A stretch of DNA of 64,000 bases from Microbacterium flavescens (GCF_018588945.1 NZ_JAFIWA010000001.1:682001-746000), one strand, 5' to 3'. Positions 16,663-26,041 are shown, numbered from the stretch's first letter. Notes: a model not told the origin generated them from the sequence alone. Made by a program: numbers and translations.

Positions 16663-18786
16663 TCAGGCGTCTGCGACGCCGAGCACATCCAGGAGCCAGG
16701 CGAGCTCGAACGCGCGCTCGCGCCAGGCGTTGTAGCGTCCGGAGACGCCGCCGTGGCCGGCGACCATCTCGCACTTGAGGAGCGCGTCGGCACCCACCTC
16801 GCGCAGGCGCGCGACCCACTTCGCCGGCTCGACGTACAGCACGCGCGTGTCGTTCAGCGATGTGACGGCGAGGATCTTCGGGTACGAGGCATCCGTCCGC
16901 ACGTTCTCGTACGGCGAGTACGACTTCATGTAGGCGTACACGTCGGGGTTGTGCAGCGGGTCGCCCCACTCATCCCATTCGATCACCGTCAGCGGCAGCG
17001 ACGGGTCGAGGATCGTGGTGAGCGCGTCGACGAAGGGGACGTCGGCGAGGATCCCGGCGAACAGCTCGGGCGCGAGGTTGGCGACCGCGCCCATCAGCAG
17101 ACCGCCCGCCGAGCCGCCCTCGGCGACGAGCTGCGTGGGCGTGGTGTAGCCGTTGTCGATCAGGTAGCGGGCGCAGTCCACGAAGTCCGTGAACGTGTTG
17201 CGCTTGCTGAGGAGCTTGCCGTCCTCGTACCACTGGCGTCCCATCTCGCCCCCGCCGCGCACGTGGGCGACGGCGAAGATCACGCCGCGGTCGAGCTCGG
17301 AGAGCCGCGGCACCGACAGGCCGGGCTCGATCGAGTGCTCGTACGAGCCGTAGCCGTAGAGGTGCATCGGTCGCGGCGCGGCACCGGCCTCGCCGAACGC
17401 GCGCTTCCACACGAGCGACACCGGGATCTGCGTGCCGTCCTGCGACGTCGCCCACACCCGGGCCTGGGCGTAGTGGTCGGGGTCGTAGCCGCCGAGCACG
17501 GGCTGACGCTTGCGCAGCAGCCGCTCGCCCGTCGCCACGTCGTAGTCGAAGACCGTGCCGGGCGTGACGAACGAGCCGTAGCCGAGCCGCAGCAGCGGCG
17601 GCGCCCACTCCGGGTTGCCGGCCGTGCCGACCGCGTAGAGCGGCTCGTCGAACTCGATCTCGCTGACGGCTCCGCTCGCGTAGTCGAGCATCCCCAGCCG
17701 GGGGAGTCCACCGCGGCGGTAGCCGACCACGCCCCAGTCGCGGAACGTCGAGACGCCCAGCAGCCGGTGGCCCGGCTGGTGGGGGATCACCACCGTGCGC
17801 TCACCGGTGGGAGCGGATGCCGCGACCCGCACCAGCTCGAAGTCCAGGGCGTCGTCGTTGTGGAGGATGAACAGCACGTCCTCGCCGCCGATCACGGCGT
17901 GCGCGCTCTCGTACTCGACCCCCTCGGTGCGCGGCCACACCACACGCGGCTCACCGCGCAGGTCGTCGGCGTCGATCAGCCACTCCTCGGATGTGATGGA
18001 CGAGCCGATCTCGATCATCAGGTAGCGCTCGCTGCGGGTGAAGCCGGCGCCGATCCAATAGCGCTCGTCGGGCTCGTGGAAGAGCTTCACGTCACTGTCG
18101 ACCGGCGTGCCCAGCTCGTGCAGCCACACCGTGTCGGGACGCCACGCGTCGTCGACCGTGGAGTACACGATGAAACGGCCGTCGGGCGAGAACGTCGCAC
18201 CGGCGAACGTGCCGGGGATCTCGTCGGCGAGCTGCTCGCCCGTCGTCAGGTCGCGCACGCGCACCGTGTAGCGCTCGTCGCCGGCGACGTCGACGCCGTA
18301 GAGCATGAGGTTGCCGTCGTTGGAGATCTCGAAGCTCCCGAGTGAGAAGAACTCGTGTCCTTCGGCCTCGACGTTGCTGTCGAGGAGCACCTGCTCGCCG
18401 GGGACCTCGGTGTCGGGGGAGAGCTCGGGGGGCGTCCAGTCGTCGGGGGAGGCGAGCGGTGCACGGCACTGGATGCCGTACTGGCTCCCCTCGACGGTGC
18501 GCCCGTAGTACCACCACTGGCCGCGCCGCGTCGGCACGGAGAGGTCGGTCTCGAGGGTGCGGCTCTTGATCTCGTCGAAGATGCGCTCGCGCAACCCGCC
18601 GAGGTGCGCGGTCCGGGCCTCGGTATAGGCGTTCTCGGCCTCGAGATGCGCCACCACGGCGGCATCCTCCTTGGCCCGGAACCACTCGTAGCGGTCTTCG
18701 ACGTCGTCGCCGTGATGGCTGCGTACGACGGGGCGAGGGTCGGCGATGGGGGCGGATGCTGCGGCAGAGGTGTCGTGGACGGTCAC
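16663..18786 (-). CDS. ptrB: S9 family peptidase, oligopeptidase B type
   Basis: The 707-residue protein fits oligopeptidase B, a cytoplasmic serine peptidase that cuts short peptides, usually after Arg or Lys. The N-terminal two thirds form the beta-propeller domain. The catalytic domain shows GGGEMGRQWYEDGKLLSKRNTF, GGSAGGLLMG (nucleophile Ser near residue 557), SLNDTRV (Asp) and VAGHGG (His). No signal peptide is present. The GTG start is preceded at 7 bases by TAGCGT on the coding strand, suggesting a leaderless transcript. The gene symbol is by family analogy. Confidence 0.9.
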   Translation of the reverse strand: MTVHDTSAAASAPIADPRPVVRSHHGDDVEDRYEWFRAKEDAAVVAHLEAENAYTEARTAHLGGLRERIFDEIKSRTLETDLSVPTRRGQWWYYGRTVEGSQYGIQCRAPLASPDDWTPPELSPDTEVPGEQVLLDSNVEAEGHEFFSLGSFEISNDGNLMLYGVDVAGDERYTVRVRDLTTGEQLADEIPGTFAGATFSPDGRFIVYSTVDDAWRPDTVWLHELGTPVDSDVKLFHEPDERYWIGAGFTRSERYLMIEIGSSITSEEWLIDADDLRGEPRVVWPRTEGVEYESAHAVIGGEDVLFILHNDDALDFELVRVAASAPTGERTVVIPHQPGHRLLGVSTFRDWGVVGYRRGGLPRLGMLDYASGAVSEIEFDEPLYAVGTAGNPEWAPPLLRLGYGSFVTPGTVFDYDVATGERLLRKRQPVLGGYDPDHYAQARVWATSQDGTQIPVSLVWKRAFGEAGAAPRPMHLYGYGSYEHSIEPGLSVPRLSELDRGVIFAVAHVRGGGEMGRQWYEDGKLLSKRNTFTDFVDCARYLIDNGYTTPTQLVAEGGSAGGLLMGAVANLAPELFAGILADVPFVDALTTILDPSLPLTVIEWDEWGDPLHNPDVYAYMKSYSPYENVRTDASYPKILAVTSLNDTRVLYVEPAKWVARLREVGADALLKCEMVAGHGGVSGRYNAWRERAFELAWLLDVLGVADA

Positions 18787-18977
18787 GGGATCAACGCTAA
18801 CCCCCGCCGGCGGGCCGCGTATCGGCGAGAAGCAACGGCCGTCAAGTTGACCGGAGGCGAGGGCGGTGTAAGGATTCTTCTGGCCGGTTGCCGGTACCTG
18901 AACCCACGGTGAACTGTTCGTTCGTCACGCCGATCTCGTCGGCACTCCTCTCCACACCCCTCTTCGGAAAGCGAACG

Positions 18978-20282
18978 GTGGAAGCCGCAACCCTCATCAT
19001 CGTGCTGGTCATCGCACTGGCGCTCTTCTTCGACTTCACCAACGGGTTCCACGACACCGCGAACGCGATGGCCACGCCGATCGCGACGGGCGCGCTGAAG
19101 CCCAAGACCGCCGTGCTGCTCGCGGCTGTGCTCAACCTCGTGGGCGCCTTCCTGTCGACCGAGGTGGCGCAGACCATCTCGGGCGGCATGATCAACGAAG
19201 CCGAGATCTCGGCGACGATCTTCCCCGAGATCATCTTCGCCGGACTCATCGGCGCGATCACATGGAACATGCTGACCTGGCTGCTGGGACTTCCCTCGTC
19301 GTCGTCGCACGCCCTGTTCGGCGGTCTGATCGGAGCGACCATCGTCGGCGTCGGCGTCGTGGCCATCAACTTCGGCGTCGTGATGTCGAAGGTCATCCTG
19401 CCGGCGTTCATCGCGCCGCTCACCGCAGGCATCATCGCGTTCACCGCGACCAAGCTCGCGTACGCGATCACCCGGCGCTACGACAGCAAGCCCGACGGCC
19501 GCGACGGCTTCCGCGTCGGCCAGATCTTCACGTCCTCGCTCGTCGCGCTGGCGCACGGCACGAACGACGCCCAGAAGACGATGGGCATCATCACCCTTCT
19601 GCTCATCACCTCCGGACTGCAGTCGGCGTCGAACCCGGAGCCGCAGACATGGGTCATCTTTGCCTGTGCGATCACGATCGCCCTCGGCACCTACATGGGC
19701 GGCTGGCGCATCATCCGGACGCTCGGCAAGGGGCTGACCGAGGTCAAGCCGGCCCAGGGATTCGCTGCCGAGAGCTCCACCGCCGCGACGATCCTCGCCT
19801 CCAGCGCGCTGGGCTTCGCGCTGTCGACCACGCAGGTCGCCTCGGGCTCGGTCATCGGCTCCGGTCTCGGCCGGCGCGGCTCGCAGGTGCGCTGGCGCAC
19901 CGCCGGCCGGATCATGGTCGGCTGGGTCCTCACGCTCCCCGCGGCGGGCGCCGTCGGCGCGCTGGCCGCGCTCCTCGTCGTGTGGCTGCCGGTGTGGGGC
20001 GTCGTCATCGACGCGGTGGTCGCGGTCGCGATCATCCTGCTCATCTTCATCCGCTCGCGGCGCGACGAGGTCAACGCCGGCAACGCCATGAGCGAGGTCG
20101 CCGACTCCGGCAAGGCGGTCAAGGTGAAGCGCAACCCGCCGCCCACGCGCCGTCAGCGGAGGATCGCGCGGGAAGAGGCGCGCGTAGCCGCGGCCAGGGA
20201 TGCAGCCGCCAAGAAGGCCGCGAGGAAGGCCAAGGCGGCCGAGCGATCCGAGCGCGGACCGAAGGGAGGGGGCCCCGCATGA
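18978..20282 (+). CDS. pit: PiT-family low-affinity inorganic phosphate transporter
   Basis: The 434-residue membrane protein carries both PiT signature halves: FDFTNGFHDTANAMATPIATGAL near residues 15-38 and LAHGTNDAQKTMG near 200. It has about ten membrane segments and a basic C-terminal tail rich in Arg, Lys and Ala. PiT proteins take up phosphate with metal ions in symport with protons or sodium. The GTG at 18978 follows GGAAAG and begins directly before the first helix, as usual in the family. The stop overlaps the next gene by 4 bp. Confidence 0.93.
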   Translation: MEAATLIIVLVIALALFFDFTNGFHDTANAMATPIATGALKPKTAVLLAAVLNLVGAFLSTEVAQTISGGMINEAEISATIFPEIIFAGLIGAITWNMLTWLLGLPSSSSHALFGGLIGATIVGVGVVAINFGVVMSKVILPAFIAPLTAGIIAFTATKLAYAITRRYDSKPDGRDGFRVGQIFTSSLVALAHGTNDAQKTMGIITLLLITSGLQSASNPEPQTWVIFACAITIALGTYMGGWRIIRTLGKGLTEVKPAQGFAAESSTAATILASSALGFALSTTQVASGSVIGSGLGRRGSQVRWRTAGRIMVGWVLTLPAAGAVGALAALLVVWLPVWGVVIDAVVAVAIILLIFIRSRRDEVNAGNAMSEVADSGKAVKVKRNPPPTRRQRRIAREEARVAAARDAAAKKAARKAKAAERSERGPKGGGPA

Positions 20283-20608
20283 CCATCGACTGGATCGCAT
20301 TCGTCGAGGTGTTCGTCGCGGCCTTCCTCGCCGCGACGATCGTCGTGAGCTCCTACGCCCTCGGACTGCGCCTGCTCGTCCGCGCGGGCCGTGCGCCGGT
20401 CGTGGCGCCGGCGGAGTTCACCGACGCCATCACGGTCATCACCGAGAAGGAAGCGCGTCGCGCCGAGAAGGCGGCGGCGAAAGCGGCCAGGAAGAGCCCG
20501 CTCACGGACGGCCAGAAGCGCGTCGCCCTCGTCGGCGCCTACCTGTCGTTCGCCGTCGCCGGTGCCGCCGTGCTCGGCGGTCTGCTGCTGATCCTCTTCA
20601 ACCACTGA
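20279..20608 (+). CDS. Small two-helix membrane protein coupled to the phosphate transporter gene
   Basis: The 109-residue protein has an N-terminal helix (about residues 7-30), a charged middle rich in Lys, Ala, Glu and Arg, and a C-terminal helix (about 83-106). The ATGA overlap with pit indicates translational coupling. Its regular pairing suggests an accessory subunit of the phosphate transporter, but no function is established. Confidence 0.75.
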   Translation: MTIDWIAFVEVFVAAFLAATIVVSSYALGLRLLVRAGRAPVVAPAEFTDAITVITEKEARRAEKAAAKAARKSPLTDGQKRVALVGAYLSFAVAGAAVLGGLLLILFNH

Positions 20609-20629
20609 GGTCACGTCGCCGGCGAGCCC

Positions 20630-20635
20630 TAGGCT
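20630..20635 (+). promoter_or_regulatory. -10 hexamer TAGGCT, leaderless-type
   Basis: TAGGCT ends 7 bases before the ATG at 20643. Confidence 0.6.
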
Positions 20636-20642
20636 TGGCCGC

Positions 20643-21551
20643 ATGCCTGCCGCACCCGTCCAGTTCGGCCAGTATCCGCCCGCGCGGCGGACGCTCCTGC
20701 ACATCAGCGACACGCACCTGCTCGCCGGAGGCCGCCCGCTCTCCGATCAGTTCGACACCGGGCTGAATCTCGCGCGCACGCTCGAAGCGGCCGAGGCCAC
20801 CGGCATCCGGCCCGATGCCATCGTCTTCACCGGCGACCTGACCGACCTGGGCGAGTCCGAGGCGTACGCGGCGCTGAGGGCGGCCGTCGAGCCCTGGGCC
20901 GAGCGCCTGGGCGCGCCGGTGGTGTGGGTGGCGGGCAACCATGACGAGCGGCCCGCGCTGCGACGCACGCTGCTCGACCTCGAGCCCACCGAAGAGCCGG
21001 TGACCGGCGTGTGGGACCTCGACGGATTGCGCCTCATCGCGCTGGACTCGACCGTGCCCGGGTGGCATCACGGCGACCTCGACGACGCCCAGCTCACCTG
21101 GCTGCGCGAGATGCTCGCGACGCCCGCGCCGCTCGGCACGATCCTCGCGCTCCACCACCCGCCGCTTCCGTCGCACGTGCCGCTGTTCGACATCCTCGAG
21201 CTGCGCGACCAAGGGCGCCTCGCCGAGGTGATCGCCGGCACCGACGTGCGGGCGATCCTGGCGGGCCACCTGCACTATTCCACCAGCGGCACGTTCGCCG
21301 GCGTCCCCGTGAGCGTCGCCGCGGCCACGTGCTACACGATGAACCTCGCGCGGCCCGCCGTCGACGTGAACGGCATGGACGCGGGCCAGTCCTTCCATCT
21401 CGTCCACGTGTACGACGACACGATCACGCACGCGGTCGTCCCCGTGGTCGAGGCGCCGACCGGCGACTACTTCTCGGCGGAGTGGGTGGAGCGGATGTCG
21501 CGACTCACCCCCGAGGAGCGGCTCGAGGGATTCTCGCGCAAGCCCTCCTGA
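20643..21551 (+). CDS. Metallophosphoesterase, CpdA-like
   Basis: The 302-residue cytoplasmic protein has the full set of calcineurin-type metal motifs in order: ISDTHL (about 20), FTGDLTDLG (about 62), VAGNHDE (about 98), LHHPP (about 175) and AGHLHYS (about 208). CpdA-type enzymes hydrolyse 3',5'-cyclic nucleotides, but related proteins act on other phosphodiesters, so the substrate is open. The gene has its own leaderless-type promoter 34 bp after the transporter operon. Confidence 0.85.
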   Translation: MPAAPVQFGQYPPARRTLLHISDTHLLAGGRPLSDQFDTGLNLARTLEAAEATGIRPDAIVFTGDLTDLGESEAYAALRAAVEPWAERLGAPVVWVAGNHDERPALRRTLLDLEPTEEPVTGVWDLDGLRLIALDSTVPGWHHGDLDDAQLTWLREMLATPAPLGTILALHHPPLPSHVPLFDILELRDQGRLAEVIAGTDVRAILAGHLHYSTSGTFAGVPVSVAAATCYTMNLARPAVDVNGMDAGQSFHLVHVYDDTITHAVVPVVEAPTGDYFSAEWVERMSRLTPEERLEGFSRKPS

Positions 21552-21569
21552 GCCGGGCGCGATAGACGC

Positions 21570-21624
21570 GATGTACACCACTCGGCGTCCGATGTACCCC
21601 GGGTACACGCACGCCGCATATGCG
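21570..21624. promoter_or_regulatory. Cluster of GTAC-containing boxes upstream of aspA
   Basis: Direct repeats GATGTACACC (21570-21579) and GATGTACCCC (21591-21600) are 21 bp apart, two helical turns. The second is part of the perfect 13-bp palindrome GTACCCCGGGTAC (21594-21606). A further 10-bp palindrome, CGCATATGCG, is at 21615-21624, just upstream of the -10. The arrangement resembles tandem repressor sites; the regulator is unknown. Confidence 0.45.
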
Positions 21625-21631
21625 TCGAGCG

Positions 21632-21637
21632 TAGGGT
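21632..21637 (+). promoter_or_regulatory. -10 hexamer TAGGGT for aspA
   Basis: TAGGGT lies 48 bases before the ATG at 21686. A leader of about 42 nt would carry AAGGA as ribosome site. The GTAC boxes lie where a -35 would be. Confidence 0.45.
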
Positions 21638-21685
21638 GAAGGCATCCCTTTCACAGCCGTGACCAACCCACAAGGACTCACACCC

Positions 21686-23158
21686 ATGGCATTGGACGCA
21701 ATGACGCGCACCCGCACCGAGACCGACTCCCTCGGATCCCTCGAGATCCCCGCCGACGCCTACTGGGGAATCCACACGGCCCGCGCGCTGGACAACTTCC
21801 CGATCTCGAAGCGGCCGATCTCGGTCTACCGCGACCTCGTCAAGGCGCTCGCGATGGTGAAGCAGGCGTCCGCCCGGGCCAACCGCGACATCGGCGTGCT
21901 CGCGCCCGAGAAGGCCGACCTCATCGACCGCGCGGCACAGCTCGTGATCGACGGTCAGTACCACGACCAGTTCGTGGTCGGCGTCATCCAGGGCGGCGCG
22001 GGCACCTCGACGAACATGAACGCGAACGAGGTCATCACCAACATCGCGCTCGAGCTCGCCGGCCGTGAGAAGGGCGACTACGCCTTCCTCTCGCCGATCG
22101 ACGACACCAATCGCAGCCAGTCCACGAACGACGTCTACCCGACGGCGATCAAGGTCGGTCTCGGCCTCGACCTGCTGACGCTGCTGGAAGAGCTCGACCT
22201 GCTGCGCCGGGCGTTCCTCGACAAGGCCGTCGAGTTCCACGACGTGCTCAAGGTGGGGCGCACCCAGCTGCAGGATGCCGTGCCGATGACCCTCGGCCAG
22301 GAGTTCCACGGGTTCGCGACCACGCTCGGCGAGGACTACAGCCGTCTCAAGGAGAACGCGTACCTGCTCTACGAGATCAACATGGGCGCCACGGCCATCG
22401 GCACGGGCATCACGACGCACCCCGACTACGGCAACTCCGTGCTGGCGCATCTGCGCGACATCAGCGGGCTCGACCTCGACCTCGCGACCGACCTCGTCGA
22501 GTCCACGAGCGACACCGGCGCGTTCATGTCGTTCTCGTCGTCACTGAAGCGAAACGCGATCAAGCTCTCGAAGATCTGCAACGACCTGCGCCTGCTTTCG
22601 TCGGGCCCGCAGGCCGGGTTCGGCGAGATCAACCTGCCGGCACGCCAGGCGGGCTCGAGCATCATGCCGGGCAAGGTCAACCCGGTCATTCCCGAGGTCG
22701 TCAACCAGATCGCCTTCGCCGTGGCCGGCGCCGACCTCACGGTCACGATGGCCGTCGAGGGCGGTCAGCTGCAGCTCAACGCGTTCGAGCCGGTCATCGC
22801 CCACTCGATCTTCCAGTCGATCACCTGGATGCGCCGTGGCATGCACACGCTGCGCGTGAACTGCGTCGAAGGCATCACCGCCAACCGTGAGCGTCTCGGG
22901 GCGATGGTCGGAGCATCCGTCGGCGTCATCACCGCGCTGACGCCCTTCATCGGGTACGCGGCCGCCGCCGCGCTCGCCAAGACGGCGCTCCTGACGGGCC
23001 GCAACGTGGCCGACCTGGTCGTCGAGGCCGGGTTGATGTCGAGGGAAGAGGTCTCGAAGCAGCTGTCGCCCGCGCGGCTCTCCGGCCTCGAGACGATCAC
23101 TGCGGCGATCCCGATCGTCGACAAGACCGAGATGATCGTCGACGACCCGCAGATCTGA
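21686..23158 (+). CDS. aspA: Aspartate ammonia-lyase
   Basis: Aspartase deaminates L-aspartate to fumarate and ammonia. The 490-residue protein has the superfamily signature GSSIMPGKVNP near residue 330, followed by VIPEVVNQ, which is the aspartase rather than the fumarase form (fumarases read TQCEA there). GGAGTSTNMNANEV (about 112) and SQSTNDVYPTA (about 150) complete the active-site set. ATG at 21686 follows AAGGA; a GTG at 21659 is a less likely start. The protein feeds carbon into the TCA cycle and releases ammonium. Confidence 0.93.
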   Translation: MALDAMTRTRTETDSLGSLEIPADAYWGIHTARALDNFPISKRPISVYRDLVKALAMVKQASARANRDIGVLAPEKADLIDRAAQLVIDGQYHDQFVVGVIQGGAGTSTNMNANEVITNIALELAGREKGDYAFLSPIDDTNRSQSTNDVYPTAIKVGLGLDLLTLLEELDLLRRAFLDKAVEFHDVLKVGRTQLQDAVPMTLGQEFHGFATTLGEDYSRLKENAYLLYEINMGATAIGTGITTHPDYGNSVLAHLRDISGLDLDLATDLVESTSDTGAFMSFSSSLKRNAIKLSKICNDLRLLSSGPQAGFGEINLPARQAGSSIMPGKVNPVIPEVVNQIAFAVAGADLTVTMAVEGGQLQLNAFEPVIAHSIFQSITWMRRGMHTLRVNCVEGITANRERLGAMVGASVGVITALTPFIGYAAAAALAKTALLTGRNVADLVVEAGLMSREEVSKQLSPARLSGLETITAAIPIVDKTEMIVDDPQI

Positions 23159-23190
23159 CCCCGCCACGCGCAACCGCGCGCGGCCGTGCG

Positions 23191-23212
23191 ATCGGCCGAC
23201 CGCGCGGCCGAT
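23191..23212 (+). terminator. Hairpin after aspA
   Basis: ATCGGCCG (23191-23198) and CGGCCGAT (23205-23212) enclose 6 bases. No U-rich tail follows, so it is a weak terminator or an RNA-stabilising stem. Confidence 0.45.
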
Positions 23213-23268
23213 TGCCCGGAGGGGTGCCGCCCGGTACGGTCATCCCGAGCCCCCACGAGAGGAATGAC

Positions 23269-23769
23269 ATGACCGATCCGCAGAGCCCCGCACCGGGCGA
23301 CGGCAGCGTGCCCCCGCCGCCCCCGGGCTACCCCACCACTCCTCCGGCTGCGCCGTCGTACGGACAGCCGCCGTCGTACGGTCAGCAGCCGCCGTCCTAC
23401 GGACAGCAGCCGCAGTACGCGCCCGCACCGTCGGCGCCGTACGGTGCGCCCGCCTCCCCAGCGATCCCGGGTCGCACCATGGGGATCGTCGCGTTCATCC
23501 TGTCGTTCTTCGTGCAGCTGATCGCCCTCATCCTCGGCATCGTCGCTCTCGTTCAGAGCAAGAAGGCGGGTCACAAGAACGGCTGGGCGCTGGCCGCCAT
23601 CATCATCAGCGCGGTGCTGATGGTGATCGGCGTGATCCTCTTCTTCGCCGTCATCATCCCGCTGCTGACGTTCACGTCGGAAGCGGTGCAGGCATGCCAG
23701 GCGGTCGGGTTCGAGGGCACCGTGGAGGTGCGCGGCCTCCCGGTCGACTGCTCCAACATCAACCGGTAA
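23269..23769 (+). CDS. DUF4190-type membrane protein
   Basis: The 166-residue protein has a Pro/Tyr/Gln-rich N-terminus with SYGQQPP repeats (residues 1-60), then two membrane segments (about 68-92 and 103-128) separated by KKAGHKNGWALA, the pattern of DUF4190. The C-terminal segment carries two cysteines (ACQAVG and DCSN) likely exposed outside. The start after GAGAGGA is clear, and TACGGT at 23235 is a possible -10. The function is unknown; Pro/Tyr-rich heads of this kind are common in actinobacterial envelope proteins. Confidence 0.8.
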   Translation: MTDPQSPAPGDGSVPPPPPGYPTTPPAAPSYGQPPSYGQQPPSYGQQPQYAPAPSAPYGAPASPAIPGRTMGIVAFILSFFVQLIALILGIVALVQSKKAGHKNGWALAAIIISAVLMVIGVILFFAVIIPLLTFTSEAVQACQAVGFEGTVEVRGLPVDCSNINR

Positions 23770-23787
23770 GCCCGGCTCACGACGAAT

Positions 23788-23811
23788 CCCCCTCTCGCTC
23801 GCGGGAGGGGG
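23788..23811 (+). terminator. Intrinsic terminator between convergent genes
   Basis: CCCCCTC (23788-23794) and GAGGGGG (23805-23811) are followed by CTTCGT. It lies between the DUF4190-type gene and the convergent FAH gene. Confidence 0.7.
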
Positions 23812-23830
23812 CTTCGTCATGCAGCGGCGG

Positions 23831-24694
23831 TCAGCCGAGGATGCGGCAGTGCGTCGTGAGCTCGCCGATGCCGTCGATGCCCACCGTGACCGTCGACCGG
23901 TCGCGGAGGAACACCTGCGGGTCGCGCGAATAGCCCGCGCCGCCCGGCGAGCCGGTGGAGATCAGGGTGCCGGGCAGGAGCGTGACCGACGAGGACAGGT
24001 GCGAGATGAGGGTCGCGACCGTGCGCACCATCTGGCCCGTCGAGGCGTCCTGCATCGTCCGGCCGTCGAGCACCGTCCAGATGTGGAGGTCCTGCGGGTC
24101 GGGGACCTCGTCGGCCGTCACGACGAAGGGGCCGGTGGGCGTGAAGCCGTCGAACGACTTGCACCGCGACCACTGCGCCTCGGAGTACTGGATGTCGCGC
24201 GCGGTGATGTCGTTGACGACGGTGTAGCCCCACACGTGATCGAGCGCGTCGTCGGGGGAGACGTTCTTCGCCGGCGTGCCGATGATGACGCCCAGCTCGG
24301 CCTCGTAGTCGATCGACTCGCTCAGCGATCTCGGCCAGGTGGTGGTGGCGTCGTGACCGGTCAAGGAATTCGGCCAGAGCACGAACACGGTCGGATTGGA
24401 ATCGGTCTTGAGCCCCAGCTCGCTCGAATGCGCGGCGTAATTGAGGCCGATGGCGAGGATCACCGGGGGAGTGAGCAGCGCCGACGCGTAGCGCTGATCG
24501 ACGAGCGGATGCCTCGTGCCCCCGCCGGCCGCGTCCCGCACCTGTTCGAGCATCGCGTCGCCACCGGCGATCAGCTCCTCGAGGTAGCGCGGCGCGCCGT
24601 GGAAGAGCTCCTCGACGAGCACGGCGTCCTCACCGTCCACGAGCACGAGCCGGGGGTCGTCCGACCCAGGCGGGAACACATGGGCGAAACGCAT
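23831..24694 (-). CDS. Fumarylacetoacetate hydrolase family protein
   Basis: The 287-residue protein has the FAH-fold core: AIGLNYAAHSSELG (about 125-138), then the metal-binding acidic residues in IDYEAELGVIIG (about 170-180) and GYTVVNDITARD. SPGGAGYSRDPQVFL at the end matches the product-binding loop GTPxGxG. Such enzymes hydrolyse or decarboxylate 2-oxo acids in aromatic or sugar-acid breakdown; no pathway genes adjoin, so the substrate is open. GGAGGA just before the ATG and TAAGTT 6 bases before it give two alternatives for initiation. Confidence 0.87.
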   Translation of the reverse strand: MRFAHVFPPGSDDPRLVLVDGEDAVLVEELFHGAPRYLEELIAGGDAMLEQVRDAAGGGTRHPLVDQRYASALLTPPVILAIGLNYAAHSSELGLKTDSNPTVFVLWPNSLTGHDATTTWPRSLSESIDYEAELGVIIGTPAKNVSPDDALDHVWGYTVVNDITARDIQYSEAQWSRCKSFDGFTPTGPFVVTADEVPDPQDLHIWTVLDGRTMQDASTGQMVRTVATLISHLSSSVTLLPGTLISTGSPGGAGYSRDPQVFLRDRSTVTVGIDGIGELTTHCRILG

Positions 24695-24747
24695 TCCTCC
24701 AACTTACCGGCCCCGGCGGCGCGGCTCTCGGAAGCGGTCTGCGCCTC

Positions 24748-24753
24748 TAGGCT
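24748..24753 (+). promoter_or_regulatory. -10 hexamer TAGGCT, leaderless-type
   Basis: TAGGCT ends 6 bases before the ATG at 24760, which fixes the start of the PrsW-type gene. Confidence 0.6.
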
Positions 24754-24759
24754 GTGCGC

Positions 24760-25977
24760 ATGACGTACGACGACGGAGCTGCGCGCCGCCGACCTGGATT
24801 GACCCCGCCCGAGTTCCCGTCGGCCCTCGCCCAGCCCCGCCACGCGGCGCCCGCGCTGATCCCGGCGGCGACGAGCTCGCCGGCCGCCCTGCCGGTGGCT
24901 CCCCGGCGCGGCCGCTCGGCGCCCGTCTGGATCGGCGGCGTGCTGGTCCTGGTCCTCGTCGCGCTGGTGGGATACTTCCTCAGCGCGCTGGGGCCTGCGG
25001 CATCCCTCATCGGAATGATCCTCGCCCTCATCCCCCTCGCCGGTGTTCTGGTGGCCGTGCGGATCGTGGATCGGTGGGAGCCCGAGCCGACCGGCCTCGT
25101 CGTCTTCGCCGTCGCGTGGGGAGCGATCGCGGCGGTGGGCATCGCCCTCGGCGTCGACCTGGTGCTGTCCATGGTGCTCGGGCCCGCGTCGACGCCGGCG
25201 GGCCAGGCGCTCTCGGCCATCGTGCAGGCGCCGATCGTCGAGGAGTTCGGCAAGGGCCTCGGCGTGTACCTCATCTTCGTGACGGCACGGCGCGTGTTCG
25301 ACGGCCCCGTCGACGGGATCGTCTACGGCGCGCTCATCGGGGCGGGGTTCGCTTTCACGGAGAACATCCAGTACTTCGCGGTGAGCTTCATCGAGGGCGG
25401 CGCCGCCGACACGACCGTGACGTTCTTCATGCGAGGAATCCTCTCGCCCTTCGCGCACGTGATGTTCACCAGCGTCACCGGGTTCGCGCTGGGGCTCGCC
25501 GCCCGGCGCTGCGCCGACGCGCGACAGGCCGTCGGGCCCTGGATCGTGGGGATGATCGGCGCGACCGTCCTCCACGCGCTGTGGAACGGGTCGGCCGTGC
25601 TCGGGGACTTCTGGGCGCTCTACCTCACGGTGCAGGTGCCGCTCTTCGTCGGCTTCATCCTGGGGATCATCGCCCTGCGTCGCGAGGAGTCGCGCCTGAC
25701 CCGTCGACGCCTGGGCGAGTACGCGGATGCGGGGTGGTTCACCGTCCAGGAGGCCGACATGCTCGCGACGCGCGCTGGGCGCAAAGCCGGCCTGGCATGG
25801 GCGGCGAGCCTGCGCGGCGATCGCACGGCTCTCATGAAGGGATTCATCGGAGAGGCCACGGCGCTCGCCGCGGCACGCCAGCGCGCCATCAGCGGTCGCG
25901 ACCCCCAGGCCGCCCAAGACGAGCGGATGCTCCTGCAGCGGGCGACGGCCGCTCGCGCGGCTCTGTTCGCGCCGTAG
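24760..25977 (+). CDS. PrsW-family intramembrane metalloprotease
   Basis: The 405-residue membrane protein has about eight helices. Motifs match PrsW: QAPIVEEFGKG (EE pair, about residue 160), FAFTENIQYF (about 200), and His-containing helices PFAHVMFTSVTGFALG and TVLHALWNG. PrsW proteins cut membrane proteins such as anti-sigma factors; no sigma/anti-sigma pair is nearby. A cytoplasmic tail of about 100 residues follows the last helix. The start is set by the leaderless-type -10; a GTG 6 bases upstream is less likely. Confidence 0.88.
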   Translation: MTYDDGAARRRPGLTPPEFPSALAQPRHAAPALIPAATSSPAALPVAPRRGRSAPVWIGGVLVLVLVALVGYFLSALGPAASLIGMILALIPLAGVLVAVRIVDRWEPEPTGLVVFAVAWGAIAAVGIALGVDLVLSMVLGPASTPAGQALSAIVQAPIVEEFGKGLGVYLIFVTARRVFDGPVDGIVYGALIGAGFAFTENIQYFAVSFIEGGAADTTVTFFMRGILSPFAHVMFTSVTGFALGLAARRCADARQAVGPWIVGMIGATVLHALWNGSAVLGDFWALYLTVQVPLFVGFILGIIALRREESRLTRRRLGEYADAGWFTVQEADMLATRAGRKAGLAWAASLRGDRTALMKGFIGEATALAAARQRAISGRDPQAAQDERMLLQRATAARAALFAP

Positions 25978-26041
25978 GGCGGGCGAGCCCCGCGGGGTCT
26001 TGACATGCCGACGGCGCCCCCGGCATCCTGGGGACAGACCA

